Shown: piece by piece, positions 1 to 6,392 of the stretch
Position numbering within the stretch: position 1 is the stretch's first letter
Layout of the letters: every line of letters starts with the position of its first letter
DNA from: Saprospiraceae bacterium
GTDB taxonomy: Bacteria; Bacteroidota; Bacteroidia; Chitinophagales; Saprospiraceae
Direction of reading: 5' to 3'
Assembly (NCBI GenBank): GCA_014379065.1
Contig: JACMMM010000106.1
Span: 1-7,037 of the forward strand
Length of the DNA: 7,037 nucleotides
Notes under the pieces: generated by a model
Told to the model about the DNA's origin: nothing
The model's database searches: none
Seen by the model: only the letters and a program-made list of their open reading frames with translations
Position numbers and translations under genes: made by a program

Positions 1-52
1 ATGACTCAATGACATAATGACGACCAATGACCCAATGACCTAATGACGACCC
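1..52. repeat. 26-bp tandem repeat built from ATGAC words
   Basis: Two head-to-tail 26-bp units (1-26 and 27-52) match at 23 of 26 positions, differing only at unit positions 6, 14 and 26. Each unit contains three ATGAC words spaced 8 bp apart, so the word occurs at 1, 9, 17, 27, 35 and 43. The array touches the left edge and may continue outside the window. It is non-coding as far as I can see. It resembles the short-word interspersed repeats often found between genes in large Bacteroidota genomes, but its copy number cannot be judged here. Confidence 0.8.
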
Positions 53-91
53 CAGAAAAATATTCCCAAAATTTGTATCCTTCAACCTAGT

Positions 92-110
92 TTGGCACGA
101 TTCTTTCTGC
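92..110 (+). promoter_or_regulatory. Sigma-54-like -24 element with imperfect -12
   Basis: Bases 92-99 read TTGGCACG, a full match to the -24 box of RpoN promoters. At the expected spacing the -12 box (TTGCW) is TTTCT at 104-108, so the normally critical GC is TC. A GC does occur at 109-110, but 3 bp too far downstream. If active, transcription would begin near 119 and run into the leader and terminator hairpin before the deacetylase gene. This is a weak call because of the -12 defect and because no enhancer-binding site was recognised. Confidence 0.25.
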
Positions 111-118
111 TAAAAATA

Positions 119-225
119 CATTCTTGCTCGGCTCATGCTGGCTTATAATCTCTTGAACTTAATCTCTTCTAATCGGTAAGAAAAGAATGAGCCGTCCTGC
201 TTTCCCGGGGACGGCTCTCTTATTT
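119..225 (+). promoter_or_regulatory. Possible transcription attenuator leader
   Basis: This non-coding stretch upstream of the deacetylase-family gene has attenuator-like parts. Segment 129-136 (CGGCTCAT) is a perfect 8-nt complement of 187-194 (ATGAGCCG). The latter overlaps the left arm of the terminator hairpin (189-197 with 209-217), so the two pairings exclude each other. A 14-codon reading frame at 135-179 (MLAYNLLNLISSNR, then TAA) ends 7 nt before the shared segment. It would be leucine- and asparagine-rich if translated. There is no recognisable ribosome binding site and no known riboswitch fold. The hairpin could equally be an ordinary terminator for a gene left of the window. Confidence 0.25.
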
Positions 226-226
226 T
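189..226 (+). terminator. Rho-independent-type hairpin
   Basis: A 9-bp perfect GC-rich stem (GAGCCGTCC at 189-197 with GGACGGCTC at 209-217) has an 11-nt loop and is followed by a pyrimidine-rich, moderately U-rich tail (TCTCTTATTTT). An A-rich run (181-187) precedes it. The orientation fits termination of rightward transcription. It lies 71 nt upstream of the deacetylase-family start, so it ends either an upstream transcript or a regulated leader. Confidence 0.6.
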
Positions 227-232
227 GGGCCA

Positions 233-288
233 GTACCCCGGAACTCCGTTCCGGGGCGCATATTTCCCGGAACGGAGTTCCGGGGTAC
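233..288. repeat. 23-bp perfect inverted repeat with self-palindromic arms
   Basis: The left arm 233-255 and right arm 266-288 are exact reverse complements around a 10-nt loop (256-265). Each arm is also a small palindrome. In 236-256, CCCCGGAAC and GTTCCGGGG flank TCC. In 266-285, an 8-bp version flanks GGA. The element can therefore form one long hairpin or two short ones. It ends 8 nt before the ATG at 297 and so would sit in the leader of that gene if transcribed. The structure suggests a REP- or MITE-like intergenic repeat. No coding capacity and no clear target-site duplication are seen. Confidence 0.85.
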
Positions 289-296
289 ATGGATCC

Positions 297-1199
297 ATGC
301 TGAAGATCGCCTTCTCACCCATTTACAAGTACGAACTCCCCGATGGCCACCGCTTTCCGATGGCGAAGTACGAACTCCTGCCCGAGCAATTGCTTTGGGA
401 AGGCACGGTGAGCGAAAGCAATTTTTTTCACCCGGATTTGCTTTCCGAGGAAGTCGCCCTGCTCACCCATACGTCCGAGTGGTGGGCTAAAATGAATGAA
501 GTCCGCCTATCTGAAAAAGAAATACGCGCCATCGGTTTTCCCATCAACGAGCACTTTGTCCGGCGTGGGCGACACATTTCCAACGGCACGTTGGAGTGCG
601 CGCAATGGGCACTCGAACATGGCTGCGCAATGAATATCGCAGGGGGCACCCACCACGCTTTTGCTGACCGCGGCGAGGGTTTTTGCTGCTTTAACGACCA
701 AGCTGTGGCAGCTAATTGGCTGTTAACGAAGGGTTTAGCGCATAAAATTCTGATTGTGGATTTAGACGTACATCAGGGCAACGGCACGGCAAAAATTTTC
801 GAAAAAGAACCCCGTGTCTTCACTTTTTCGATGCACGGAGAACGAAATTACCCCATCCGCAAAGAAAAATCAGACCTCGATATCGGCCTTCCCGATGGTA
901 CGAAGGATGCCTTTTACCTAGAAACCTTGCGCGAGACCCTGCCGCGCATTGCCGATGCGATTCAGCCCGATTTTGTGTTTTACCAGAGCGGGGTGGACAT
1001 TTTGGAATCCGACAAATTGGGGCGTTTAAGCATCAGTCGGGCTGGATGTCAGGAACGAGATCGCGTGGTGCTGTCCTTTTGCAAAACCAACCGATTGCCG
1101 GTAGTGGTCAGCATGGGCGGGGGCTATTCTCCGCGCATTTCCGACATTATCGAAGCGCATGCCAATACATTCCGGATGGCGCAGGAAGTGTTTTTTTAG
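297..1199 (+). CDS. Histone deacetylase superfamily protein (class IV/HDAC11-like)
   Basis: The 300-residue product is a single-domain zinc-dependent deacetylase of the HDAC/acetoin-utilisation/acetylpolyamine amidohydrolase superfamily, presumably cytoplasmic because no signal peptide is seen. Visible motifs are GGTHHAF with the active-site His pair at about 119-120, GFCCFND, and DLDVHQGNGT with zinc ligands Asp157 and His159. They continue with SGVD with zinc ligand Asp234 and GGGY with catalytic Tyr277. All expected catalytic residues are present, so it should be active. The compact length and the GEGFCCFND and LDVHQGNGT wording fit the class IV group. The substrate is unknown: it could be acetyl-lysine, an acetylated polyamine or a small metabolite. 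I chose ATG 297 because the 24 residues of an upstream TTG start would be encoded by the inverted repeat, and homologues typically begin close to this point. The gene ends 14 bp from the converging glucosaminidase gene. Confidence 0.9.
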   Translation: MLKIAFSPIYKYELPDGHRFPMAKYELLPEQLLWEGTVSESNFFHPDLLSEEVALLTHTSEWWAKMNEVRLSEKEIRAIGFPINEHFVRRGRHISNGTLECAQWALEHGCAMNIAGGTHHAFADRGEGFCCFNDQAVAANWLLTKGLAHKILIVDLDVHQGNGTAKIFEKEPRVFTFSMHGERNYPIRKEKSDLDIGLPDGTKDAFYLETLRETLPRIADAIQPDFVFYQSGVDILESDKLGRLSISRAGCQERDRVVLSFCKTNRLPVVVSMGGGYSPRISDIIEAHANTFRMAQEVFF

Positions 1200-1213
1200 C
1201 GTATTCTGATTGC

Positions 1214-1837
1214 TTACTCCAACCGATCCAAACTATACTTCTTGATGACTCGCCGTATTTTATTCGCCCATTCGGGGTCGGCGGCATAGCCAGGTTCTTT
1301 TTTTATGGGATCTGCGCTCATGGCTGTCAAGAAACATTCCAAGTCGGGGGTTGGACAAGCCAGCGCATCTCGAAACCATTTGCGACTGTTTAGAAAGGCT
1401 GCAAAATCACGCACGGCTCCTCGTGGGTTATCGTATTTTCGGAACGGCGAATCAGTACCTTCATGCCACATTACAAACGTAGGCCCGTGCCAAATTTTGG
1501 TGGCGCGCATCCCGAACGGGTTTTTGGCATTCTGATAAAGATAACTGGTGAAGCCCGTACTTTCCAAAATGGCAATGCCAATAAAGGCCGTAGCGGGTAT
1601 TCCCTCATCGCGCTCCATTTCTTTGGCTTCGCGAATAAATTCTTCCACCAAATAAACAGGTGATCCAAATGAATCGGACACTATTTGAGCCACGTCTCTA
1701 ATGGCTGCCGAATCCAGTACTGGCGCTTGGTAATACGCATCAGCTTGGGCGCTGGCTAAACTGGTGCAAAAAAAAACTAACAGAGAAAAAATGGTGGTTT
1801 TTGGCGTAAAAATTGAAAATTTTGAATGGACGATCAT
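1214..1837 (-). CDS. Exported GH73 glucosaminidase (FlgJ-type peptidoglycan hydrolase)
   Basis: The 207-residue product has an N-terminal signal peptide: a basic start, a hydrophobic run at about 16-25, and a likely cleavage after SLASA near residue 30. A glucosaminidase domain (Pfam 01832 type) covers about 45-200. The family cleaves GlcNAc-(beta-1,4)-MurNAc bonds in peptidoglycan. The AILEST segment places the probable catalytic glutamate at residue 92. Further family-like blocks are NPFGMR (106-111), FRKYDNPRGAVRDFAAFL (132-149) and GYAADPEWANKI (183-194). No LysM or other wall-binding domain is present, so this is a minimal catalytic form probably acting in the periplasm. It is not in a flagellar context. 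The gene is transcribed divergently from the TMTC-like gene. ATG 1837 is the natural start because the signal peptide follows immediately. Confidence 0.88.
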   Translation of the reverse strand: MIVHSKFSIFTPKTTIFSLLVFFCTSLASAQADAYYQAPVLDSAAIRDVAQIVSDSFGSPVYLVEEFIREAKEMERDEGIPATAFIGIAILESTGFTSYLYQNAKNPFGMRATKIWHGPTFVMWHEGTDSPFRKYDNPRGAVRDFAAFLNSRKWFRDALACPTPDLECFLTAMSADPIKKEPGYAADPEWANKIRRVIKKYSLDRLE

Positions 1838-1915
1838 TTTTGATAGGTGTTTGATATTGTTTTAATCTACCGAAAACTGGATTATCATTAAAGTAGCAAA
1901 ACTGCCTTGAAAAAG

Positions 1916-1934
1916 CAAATGTAACACAAAGGTA
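1916..1934 (-). promoter_or_regulatory. Two candidate -7 elements for the glucosaminidase gene
   Basis: On the minus strand, TACCTTTG (1934-1927) and TACATTTG (1923-1916) both match the Bacteroidota -7 consensus TAnnTTTG. Either would give a leader of roughly 70-85 nt before ATG 1837. No well-spaced -33 TTTG is visible; the nearest one (1966-1963) is 28 bp upstream of the first word, which is too far. Confidence 0.45.
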
Positions 1935-1952
1935 CAGCTCCTTAAAATGATC

Positions 1953-1960
1953 TATTTTTG
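1953..1960 (+). promoter_or_regulatory. -7 promoter element TATTTTTG for the TMTC-like gene
   Basis: TATTTTTG is an exact TAnnTTTG match ending 23 nt before ATG 1984. That implies transcription starting near 1966 and a short leader. It also argues against an in-frame GTG start at 1960, because that codon would begin inside the promoter. The -33 box is not clear. Confidence 0.5.
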
Positions 1961-1983
1961 TGCAAATTCAAAACAGTTTTCAA

Positions 1984-3804
1984 ATGAGCAAAAAGAACAA
2001 AACGATGGCTGCAAAGCAACCCTTAGTCCCACTCCAACGAACGAAGCGAGATTGGAACATGTGGATTGTAATGGCCGCCGCCGTGATCTTGTACGCAGTC
2101 ACCTTCGGTTTTGAATTTGTATTGGACGATGAGATTATGACGCGGAGCAATAAGTTTGTCACCAAAGGGATCGCCGGAATCGGGGATATTTTTACGCATG
2201 GCACCCTTTTCGGGTTCAATGGCATGAACGACCAGTCATACCGTCCGCTCATGCTGGCAAATTTTGCAGTGGAAAAATCATTGTTTGGCGGCACTGCTGG
2301 CGCGTATCATTTTTTTAACGTATTTTACTTTGCGTTGGCCTGTGGCATATTTTATCTTTTTTTAAAAAAAGCATTGGGCGCTGCCAGTTTGATTCCTTTG
2401 TTGGCCGCCTTGCTTTTTGTTGCCCACCCGATTCATACCGAGGTGGTTGCCAATATCAAAAGCCGGGATGAGATTTTGAGTTTTATGTTTGCTGCACTGA
2501 GCCTTTTGTATGTATTAAAATATGCCCAGGATGGAAACAAGGTGAAGGACTTGGTCATTAGTTTGGTTTGTTATTTAGCCGCCACACTTGCAAAAGAAAC
2601 AGGCTTGGCTATGCTAGGGTTAATCCCATTGACGCTGTGGTTTTTTACTGATTTAAAATTAAGTCGTATAGTGGGCATTTCAGCTGTTTATCTGGCTCCC
2701 GTGGCGCTTTATTTCCTGATGCGCGCTAGTGCGATGGACAATATGTTTTTTTCCGGCGATATCAAAGACCTTGTAAACAATACCCTTTCGGGGGCCAAGG
2801 CCGGTGGCGAATGGTTTGCCAGTCGCACGATGATATTAGGGAAGTATTTGGGGTTGTTGGTTTTTCCACATCCATTGAGTTATGACTATTCCTATAATCA
2901 AGTACCCTTAGTGGGCCCAAGCGATATAGGGTTTTTGATTTCTTTGGTCGTTTATTTAATATTGGCAGGGCTATTTATTTGGGGGCTGTTTACTAAAAAA
3001 GTCTATGCTTACGCCATTGGGTTTTATGCTGTTATGCTGGTCTTAGTTTCCAATTTTTTGACACCGATTGGTGCTACCATGGCAGAAAGGTTTTTGTTCA
3101 GTTCTTCTGCAGGTTTTTGTTTGGCTTTGGGTTGGGGTATTGTAGCATTGGGTGAGAAATTTAAGTTTTCAAAAAACATCCTATATGCGCTGCTTGGTGT
3201 CATATTGCTCTTGTACACAATAAAAACGTACACACGCACCCAAGTTTGGGCCTCGCAATTAAAACTTTTCGAATCAGGGCTTGTAACGGCTCCCAACAGT
3301 GCCCGCGCGCAAAATCACTACGGCTCCTACTGGCGCATGTTGGCAGAAGGAATCCAAAATCCACAGGATAAAAATAGAGCAGAGGGCTTTTCAACATCAA
3401 TCGGTTACTACCAGAAGGCATTGGAAATATATCCTGGCTATTCCGAGGCGCAATACAATTTGGGTGTTTCCTATTTGGGGCTTAATAAATTGGACGAAGC
3501 TCGTGTTGCCTTTGAAAAAACATTGAAAATTGATTCTACCTATCAGGGGGCGCTCAACAACCTGGCGGTCGTTTATTTCAGGAAAGGGGATAATCAGAAA
3601 GCGCTTGCCAATTGGGATAAACTGCTCGTACTAAACCCGAATAATTTTGATGCCCTCCTAAACTGCGGCGCGGTTTATTTCAATACCAATCAGCCCCAAA
3701 AATCTTTGGAGTATTTTGAACGTGCGTTGAAAATCAATCCTACGCACCAAGGAGTCATTCAAAACATTCAAAAAGTGAAAGATGTGCTTAACCAGACTGG
3801 TTGA
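1984..3804 (+). CDS. TMTC-like multi-pass membrane protein with C-terminal TPRs
   Basis: The 606-residue protein resembles the DUF1736/TMTC group, whose animal members are ER O-mannosyltransferases with a GT-C-type membrane fold. The N-terminal half has about 11-12 hydrophobic segments between residues 27 and 412. After the first one comes the loop motif FEFVLDDE, with the paired Asp48-Asp49 expected of GT-C enzymes. Other family-like blocks are YRPL (86-89), HPIHTEVV (148-155), KSRDEIL (159-165) and LAKETG (202-207). Residues from about 467 to 586 form three to four tetratricopeptide repeats (YYQKALEIYPGYSEAQYNLG, then similar units), probably in the periplasm. Protein glycosylation using a lipid-linked sugar is an inference from the family; no bacterial substrate can be named. 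ATG 1984 is preferred over GTG 1960 because of the promoter word there. It is flanked by a divergent glucosaminidase gene and a convergent peptidase gene, so it is probably monocistronic. Confidence 0.85.
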   Translation: MSKKNKTMAAKQPLVPLQRTKRDWNMWIVMAAAVILYAVTFGFEFVLDDEIMTRSNKFVTKGIAGIGDIFTHGTLFGFNGMNDQSYRPLMLANFAVEKSLFGGTAGAYHFFNVFYFALACGIFYLFLKKALGAASLIPLLAALLFVAHPIHTEVVANIKSRDEILSFMFAALSLLYVLKYAQDGNKVKDLVISLVCYLAATLAKETGLAMLGLIPLTLWFFTDLKLSRIVGISAVYLAPVALYFLMRASAMDNMFFSGDIKDLVNNTLSGAKAGGEWFASRTMILGKYLGLLVFPHPLSYDYSYNQVPLVGPSDIGFLISLVVYLILAGLFIWGLFTKKVYAYAIGFYAVMLVLVSNFLTPIGATMAERFLFSSSAGFCLALGWGIVALGEKFKFSKNILYALLGVILLLYTIKTYTRTQVWASQLKLFESGLVTAPNSARAQNHYGSYWRMLAEGIQNPQDKNRAEGFSTSIGYYQKALEIYPGYSEAQYNLGVSYLGLNKLDEARVAFEKTLKIDSTYQGALNNLAVVYFRKGDNQKALANWDKLLVLNPNNFDALLNCGAVYFNTNQPQKSLEYFERALKINPTHQGVIQNIQKVKDVLNQTG

Positions 3805-3813
3805 TGTCCCATA

Positions 3814-3898
3814 TTTTACCACATAGTTCACATAGCACACATAGTTTCAAAGATCACCAGAGTTAAACTATGTGTGCTATGTGAACTATGTGGTAAAA
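3814..3898. repeat. 34-bp perfect inverted repeat made of CACATAG triplets
   Basis: Left arm 3814-3847 and right arm 3865-3898 are exact reverse complements around a 17-nt loop (3848-3864). Each arm contains three tandem 9-nt units of the form NNCACATAG (3818-3844), or CTATGTGNN on the other arm, giving six heptamers in all. It starts 9 nt after the TMTC-like stop codon and ends 3 nt before the peptidase stop codon, so it fills the convergent spacer. On both strands the hairpin is preceded by T residues and followed by A residues, the reverse of an intrinsic terminator. It could still stabilise mRNA 3' ends or form a cruciform. Confidence 0.9.
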
Positions 3899-3901
3899 AA
3901 A

Positions 3902-6316
3902 CTACTGTTTGGTAACCGGGCATATTGCGCCCCCCTTGGTTCCCCCCAGCAAAAGCCAATATTGTCCGCTCGGGAAGTTGCTCAAATCAAATTCCATTTC
4001 TGTCGCAGGGTAAAAATTCCAGGACTTTTCTGTCTGCCCATCTGCGCCAACAAGGGTCGCAGTTTCAAAGGTTTCACCAGCCATCACCCTTACTTTTCCG
4101 GTAGTTGGATTGGGTGCAACTTTTATTTTACCCAGCAGGTTGGGCGTTTTGGTGGCGTTGGTCGTCGAACCTTTTCCGATGGTGTATTCTCCCGGCACGA
4201 GGTGTGTGGGTCGCAACTGCCCCCAGGAGTCGGTGACAGAACCAAGGTTGACCTTGGCATAACTGGGCCATTCCTGCCATGGATACCCGGCACCCGGGCG
4301 ATAAAGCAGCAGCACACTGTCTTCTGAGTTGCTGGTGGCTGCGAAAAGTTCATTGTCGAGTTGATCGCCCATCCCTCGCCCATCATAAAGAACGATTGCT
4401 TGGGCGTCAAAACCCGTCGGGAAGCTGTTGCCAGATGTAAGTACCGACCAGTAGCGGTTGGTAAGCGTGTAGCCATTTGGATTTGCCCCCGCATCGTCTG
4501 GCGCGGCGTAATGATATTCTACCCGGAAAAACACGGAATCAGGGCCTAAAGCATTGACAGTCAGATTGAATTTTGCATCAATGAAATTGGAGGCGCCCGT
4601 GGTTTTGAGCATTTTTTCCCCCTCAGCGCGTGCTTGGAGTAACTTTAAATTGGTGTTGACAAACACCGCTTGAGGAGCTGGCCCCCATGCCGTAAACAAG
4701 AACTCCAACATCGAGTTTTCCCCAGAAACGGTGGCTGTTTGATATTGTCGCTGTCCGTCGCTCATTAAAAAGGTAAATTCCAAGGGCACATTGTGGTGGA
4801 AGTGTGGTGCTCCGCGCAACTTTTGCTTGACAAAAACCTGGGCAATGGTGGGTGCGTCAAAGGGCGAAAAAATATATTTCACGGAGTCTACCGTGTAATC
4901 TGGATAGCCCCCTGCAAACACCCAGTCATTGAAGAAGTCATGAAGGTTTTTGCCCGTGGCGGCTTCAAGTTTGTCGCGGAACTCTGCGCTGCTCCAGTCG
5001 TCAAAACTGGTTTGTAACATAGATGCTCGGCAGCCTATACGGAACAAGGAATCGCCCAGATAGCCCCGCAAATTGTGCGCAACGGAAGCGCCTTTGCTGT
5101 ACACATGCGTCCCGTAGGTGAGGCTGTGTGGCACACCCGACACGGCAAGGTATCCCCCTTCATTGATGTGTGCGCTTTGCAAAACACTCAGATGATTGGC
5201 GCGAACGGCATTGCGAAAAACCGTTTGGCCGTACACTTTTTCGGTAAAGAGATGCTCGGAATAACTTGCCCAGCCTTCGTTGAGCCACATGTCTTCGGCT
5301 GTGGAGCAGGTTGCGAGATCGCCCCACCAGTGGTGGCTGAGTTCGTGTGCCCACAAGGTTTCGTAGTTGAGCGTCCCGTTGATATAAGCGCGGCCAATAG
5401 CGATATTCGTTGCGTGTTCCATGGCGCCGGAGTTGAACGGAACCAGTGAATACCCGATCTTGTCCCATTGGTAAGGGCCAAACCAATACTCAAAAGCCTC
5501 AATGGCCTTGGGCAGATTGATAAAAGTATTGCGCACGTTGTTTGTGTCGGCGGGCGCGGCTGCTATTTCTACCGGGATAGGCCCAGACTCGCCGGGATAA
5601 GTTCTCTTGAACGAGGTAAAAGGCCCGCTGGCGAAACAGGCCAGATAAGAAGGGATCTCGTCTGCCATCCACCAAACGCGATACACCTTGGTCGGCTGGA
5701 CATCTTCAAAAAGCAGGAGGCCGTTGCCATAAGCGGGCTTTCCCGGCGGACTGGTGATGCCAACCTCAAAAACACAACGTTCCACAAAATTGTCGAAGCA
5801 TGGAAACCATGCCCGCCCATAAGAGTGCGGGTCGGCGGCAAAGCCCACGCCGAGATTGAACGTATAACCGCCCGTGTTATAGAAGCCGCCCCAACCACTG
5901 CCATCGGTAGGCGGAATACCATGATAAAAGACAATAACAGGCGTGGATTCTCCCGTATTCAACGGTTCGGATAACTGAACGATCAATGAGTTGCCATTTT
6001 GCACAAAATCCAATACCACTGGAGAAATACCATGTACTTTATCCACGGTAAGGCCCTCCAGATCGAGGCGGATTTCGGTGATGCCGTCCACCTTGGCTTC
6101 TATGTTAAGGAGGCAAGAGGCCGTGATCGTCGGGGCGTTCATCAAATCAAGTTCGATGGCCGTCTTGATGATGTCAATGGAATCGCTGCGCCCATCTTCG
6201 AGGTTGAAGGCAATTGGGGATAGGGTGTGGGCGCACCATTCGTGCGATTCGAGCATTTTTTGGGAGAAGGATAGGGTAGGGGCGAAGAGGAAGGCAAAGT
6301 AGAGGATTGTGCGCAT
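3902..6316 (-). CDS. Secreted M1-family aminopeptidase with T9SS sorting domain
   Basis: The 804-residue product starts with a signal peptide (MRTILYFAFLFAPTLSFSQ, cleavage near 18-19). An M1-like N-terminal beta domain follows, then a gluzincin catalytic domain. The zinc site is HELSH (324-328) with the third ligand Glu347 in LNEGW, matching HEXXH-X18-E exactly. The substrate-binding motif reads GAMEH (297-301) rather than GAMEN. Tyr406 in VYSKGA is the likely transition-state tyrosine. About residues 727-804 form a Por-secretion-type C-terminal domain (VAPNPTTGKV near the start, then DLSNFPSGQYWLLL), which directs export by the type IX system and release or surface attachment. The family removes N-terminal residues from peptides, so a role in external protein use is likely. 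ATG 6316 is chosen because an earlier in-frame ATG at 6469 would put 51 residues before the signal peptide and overlap the DUF1415 gene. Confidence 0.94.
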   Translation of the reverse strand: MRTILYFAFLFAPTLSFSQKMLESHEWCAHTLSPIAFNLEDGRSDSIDIIKTAIELDLMNAPTITASCLLNIEAKVDGITEIRLDLEGLTVDKVHGISPVVLDFVQNGNSLIVQLSEPLNTGESTPVIVFYHGIPPTDGSGWGGFYNTGGYTFNLGVGFAADPHSYGRAWFPCFDNFVERCVFEVGITSPPGKPAYGNGLLLFEDVQPTKVYRVWWMADEIPSYLACFASGPFTSFKRTYPGESGPIPVEIAAAPADTNNVRNTFINLPKAIEAFEYWFGPYQWDKIGYSLVPFNSGAMEHATNIAIGRAYINGTLNYETLWAHELSHHWWGDLATCSTAEDMWLNEGWASYSEHLFTEKVYGQTVFRNAVRANHLSVLQSAHINEGGYLAVSGVPHSLTYGTHVYSKGASVAHNLRGYLGDSLFRIGCRASMLQTSFDDWSSAEFRDKLEAATGKNLHDFFNDWVFAGGYPDYTVDSVKYIFSPFDAPTIAQVFVKQKLRGAPHFHHNVPLEFTFLMSDGQRQYQTATVSGENSMLEFLFTAWGPAPQAVFVNTNLKLLQARAEGEKMLKTTGASNFIDAKFNLTVNALGPDSVFFRVEYHYAAPDDAGANPNGYTLTNRYWSVLTSGNSFPTGFDAQAIVLYDGRGMGDQLDNELFAATSNSEDSVLLLYRPGAGYPWQEWPSYAKVNLGSVTDSWGQLRPTHLVPGEYTIGKGSTTNATKTPNLLGKIKVAPNPTTGKVRVMAGETFETATLVGADGQTEKSWNFYPATEMEFDLSNFPSGQYWLLLGGTKGGAICPVTKQ

Positions 6317-6332
6317 GGGTGGAATGTTTGGG

Positions 6333-6340
6333 CAAAAATA
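6333..6340 (-). promoter_or_regulatory. -7 promoter element TATTTTTG for the M1 peptidase gene
   Basis: The minus strand reads TATTTTTG, an exact TAnnTTTG match ending 16 nt before ATG 6316. It is identical to the element before the TMTC-like gene. It suggests transcription of the peptidase independent of the DUF1415 gene, with a very short leader, and it supports ATG 6316 over the upstream ATG. No convincing -33 box was seen. Confidence 0.45.
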
Positions 6341-6392
6341 GGTTTTGTGCTGGTAAGTTGGTTGGGCGATGTGCAATATCAAGGACTCAATT

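Noticed and set aside
1..52. CRISPR-like array
   Set aside because: The repeat words are only 5-8 bp with 3-5 bp between them, with no spacer-length unique sequence and no cas genes.
225..296. TTG start giving 24 extra residues to the deacetylase-family protein
   Set aside because: Those codons are the inverted repeat itself. The family-like sequence begins at the ATG at 297.
1960..1983. GTG start for the TMTC-like protein
   Set aside because: The G of this GTG is the last base of an exact TAnnTTTG promoter word. The ATG at 1984 fits a short leader.
3814..3901. Bidirectional intrinsic terminator
   Set aside because: The stem is strong, but on both strands the hairpin is followed by A residues, not a U tract.
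3872..4327. 151-codon plus-strand open frame beginning MCYVNYVV
   Set aside because: It starts in the right arm of the inverted repeat and is then antisense to the peptidase. The same peptide start appears on the other strand only because of the palindrome.
5468..5974. 168-codon plus-strand open frame
   Set aside because: It lies antisense inside the well-supported M1 peptidase and shows no recognisable domain.
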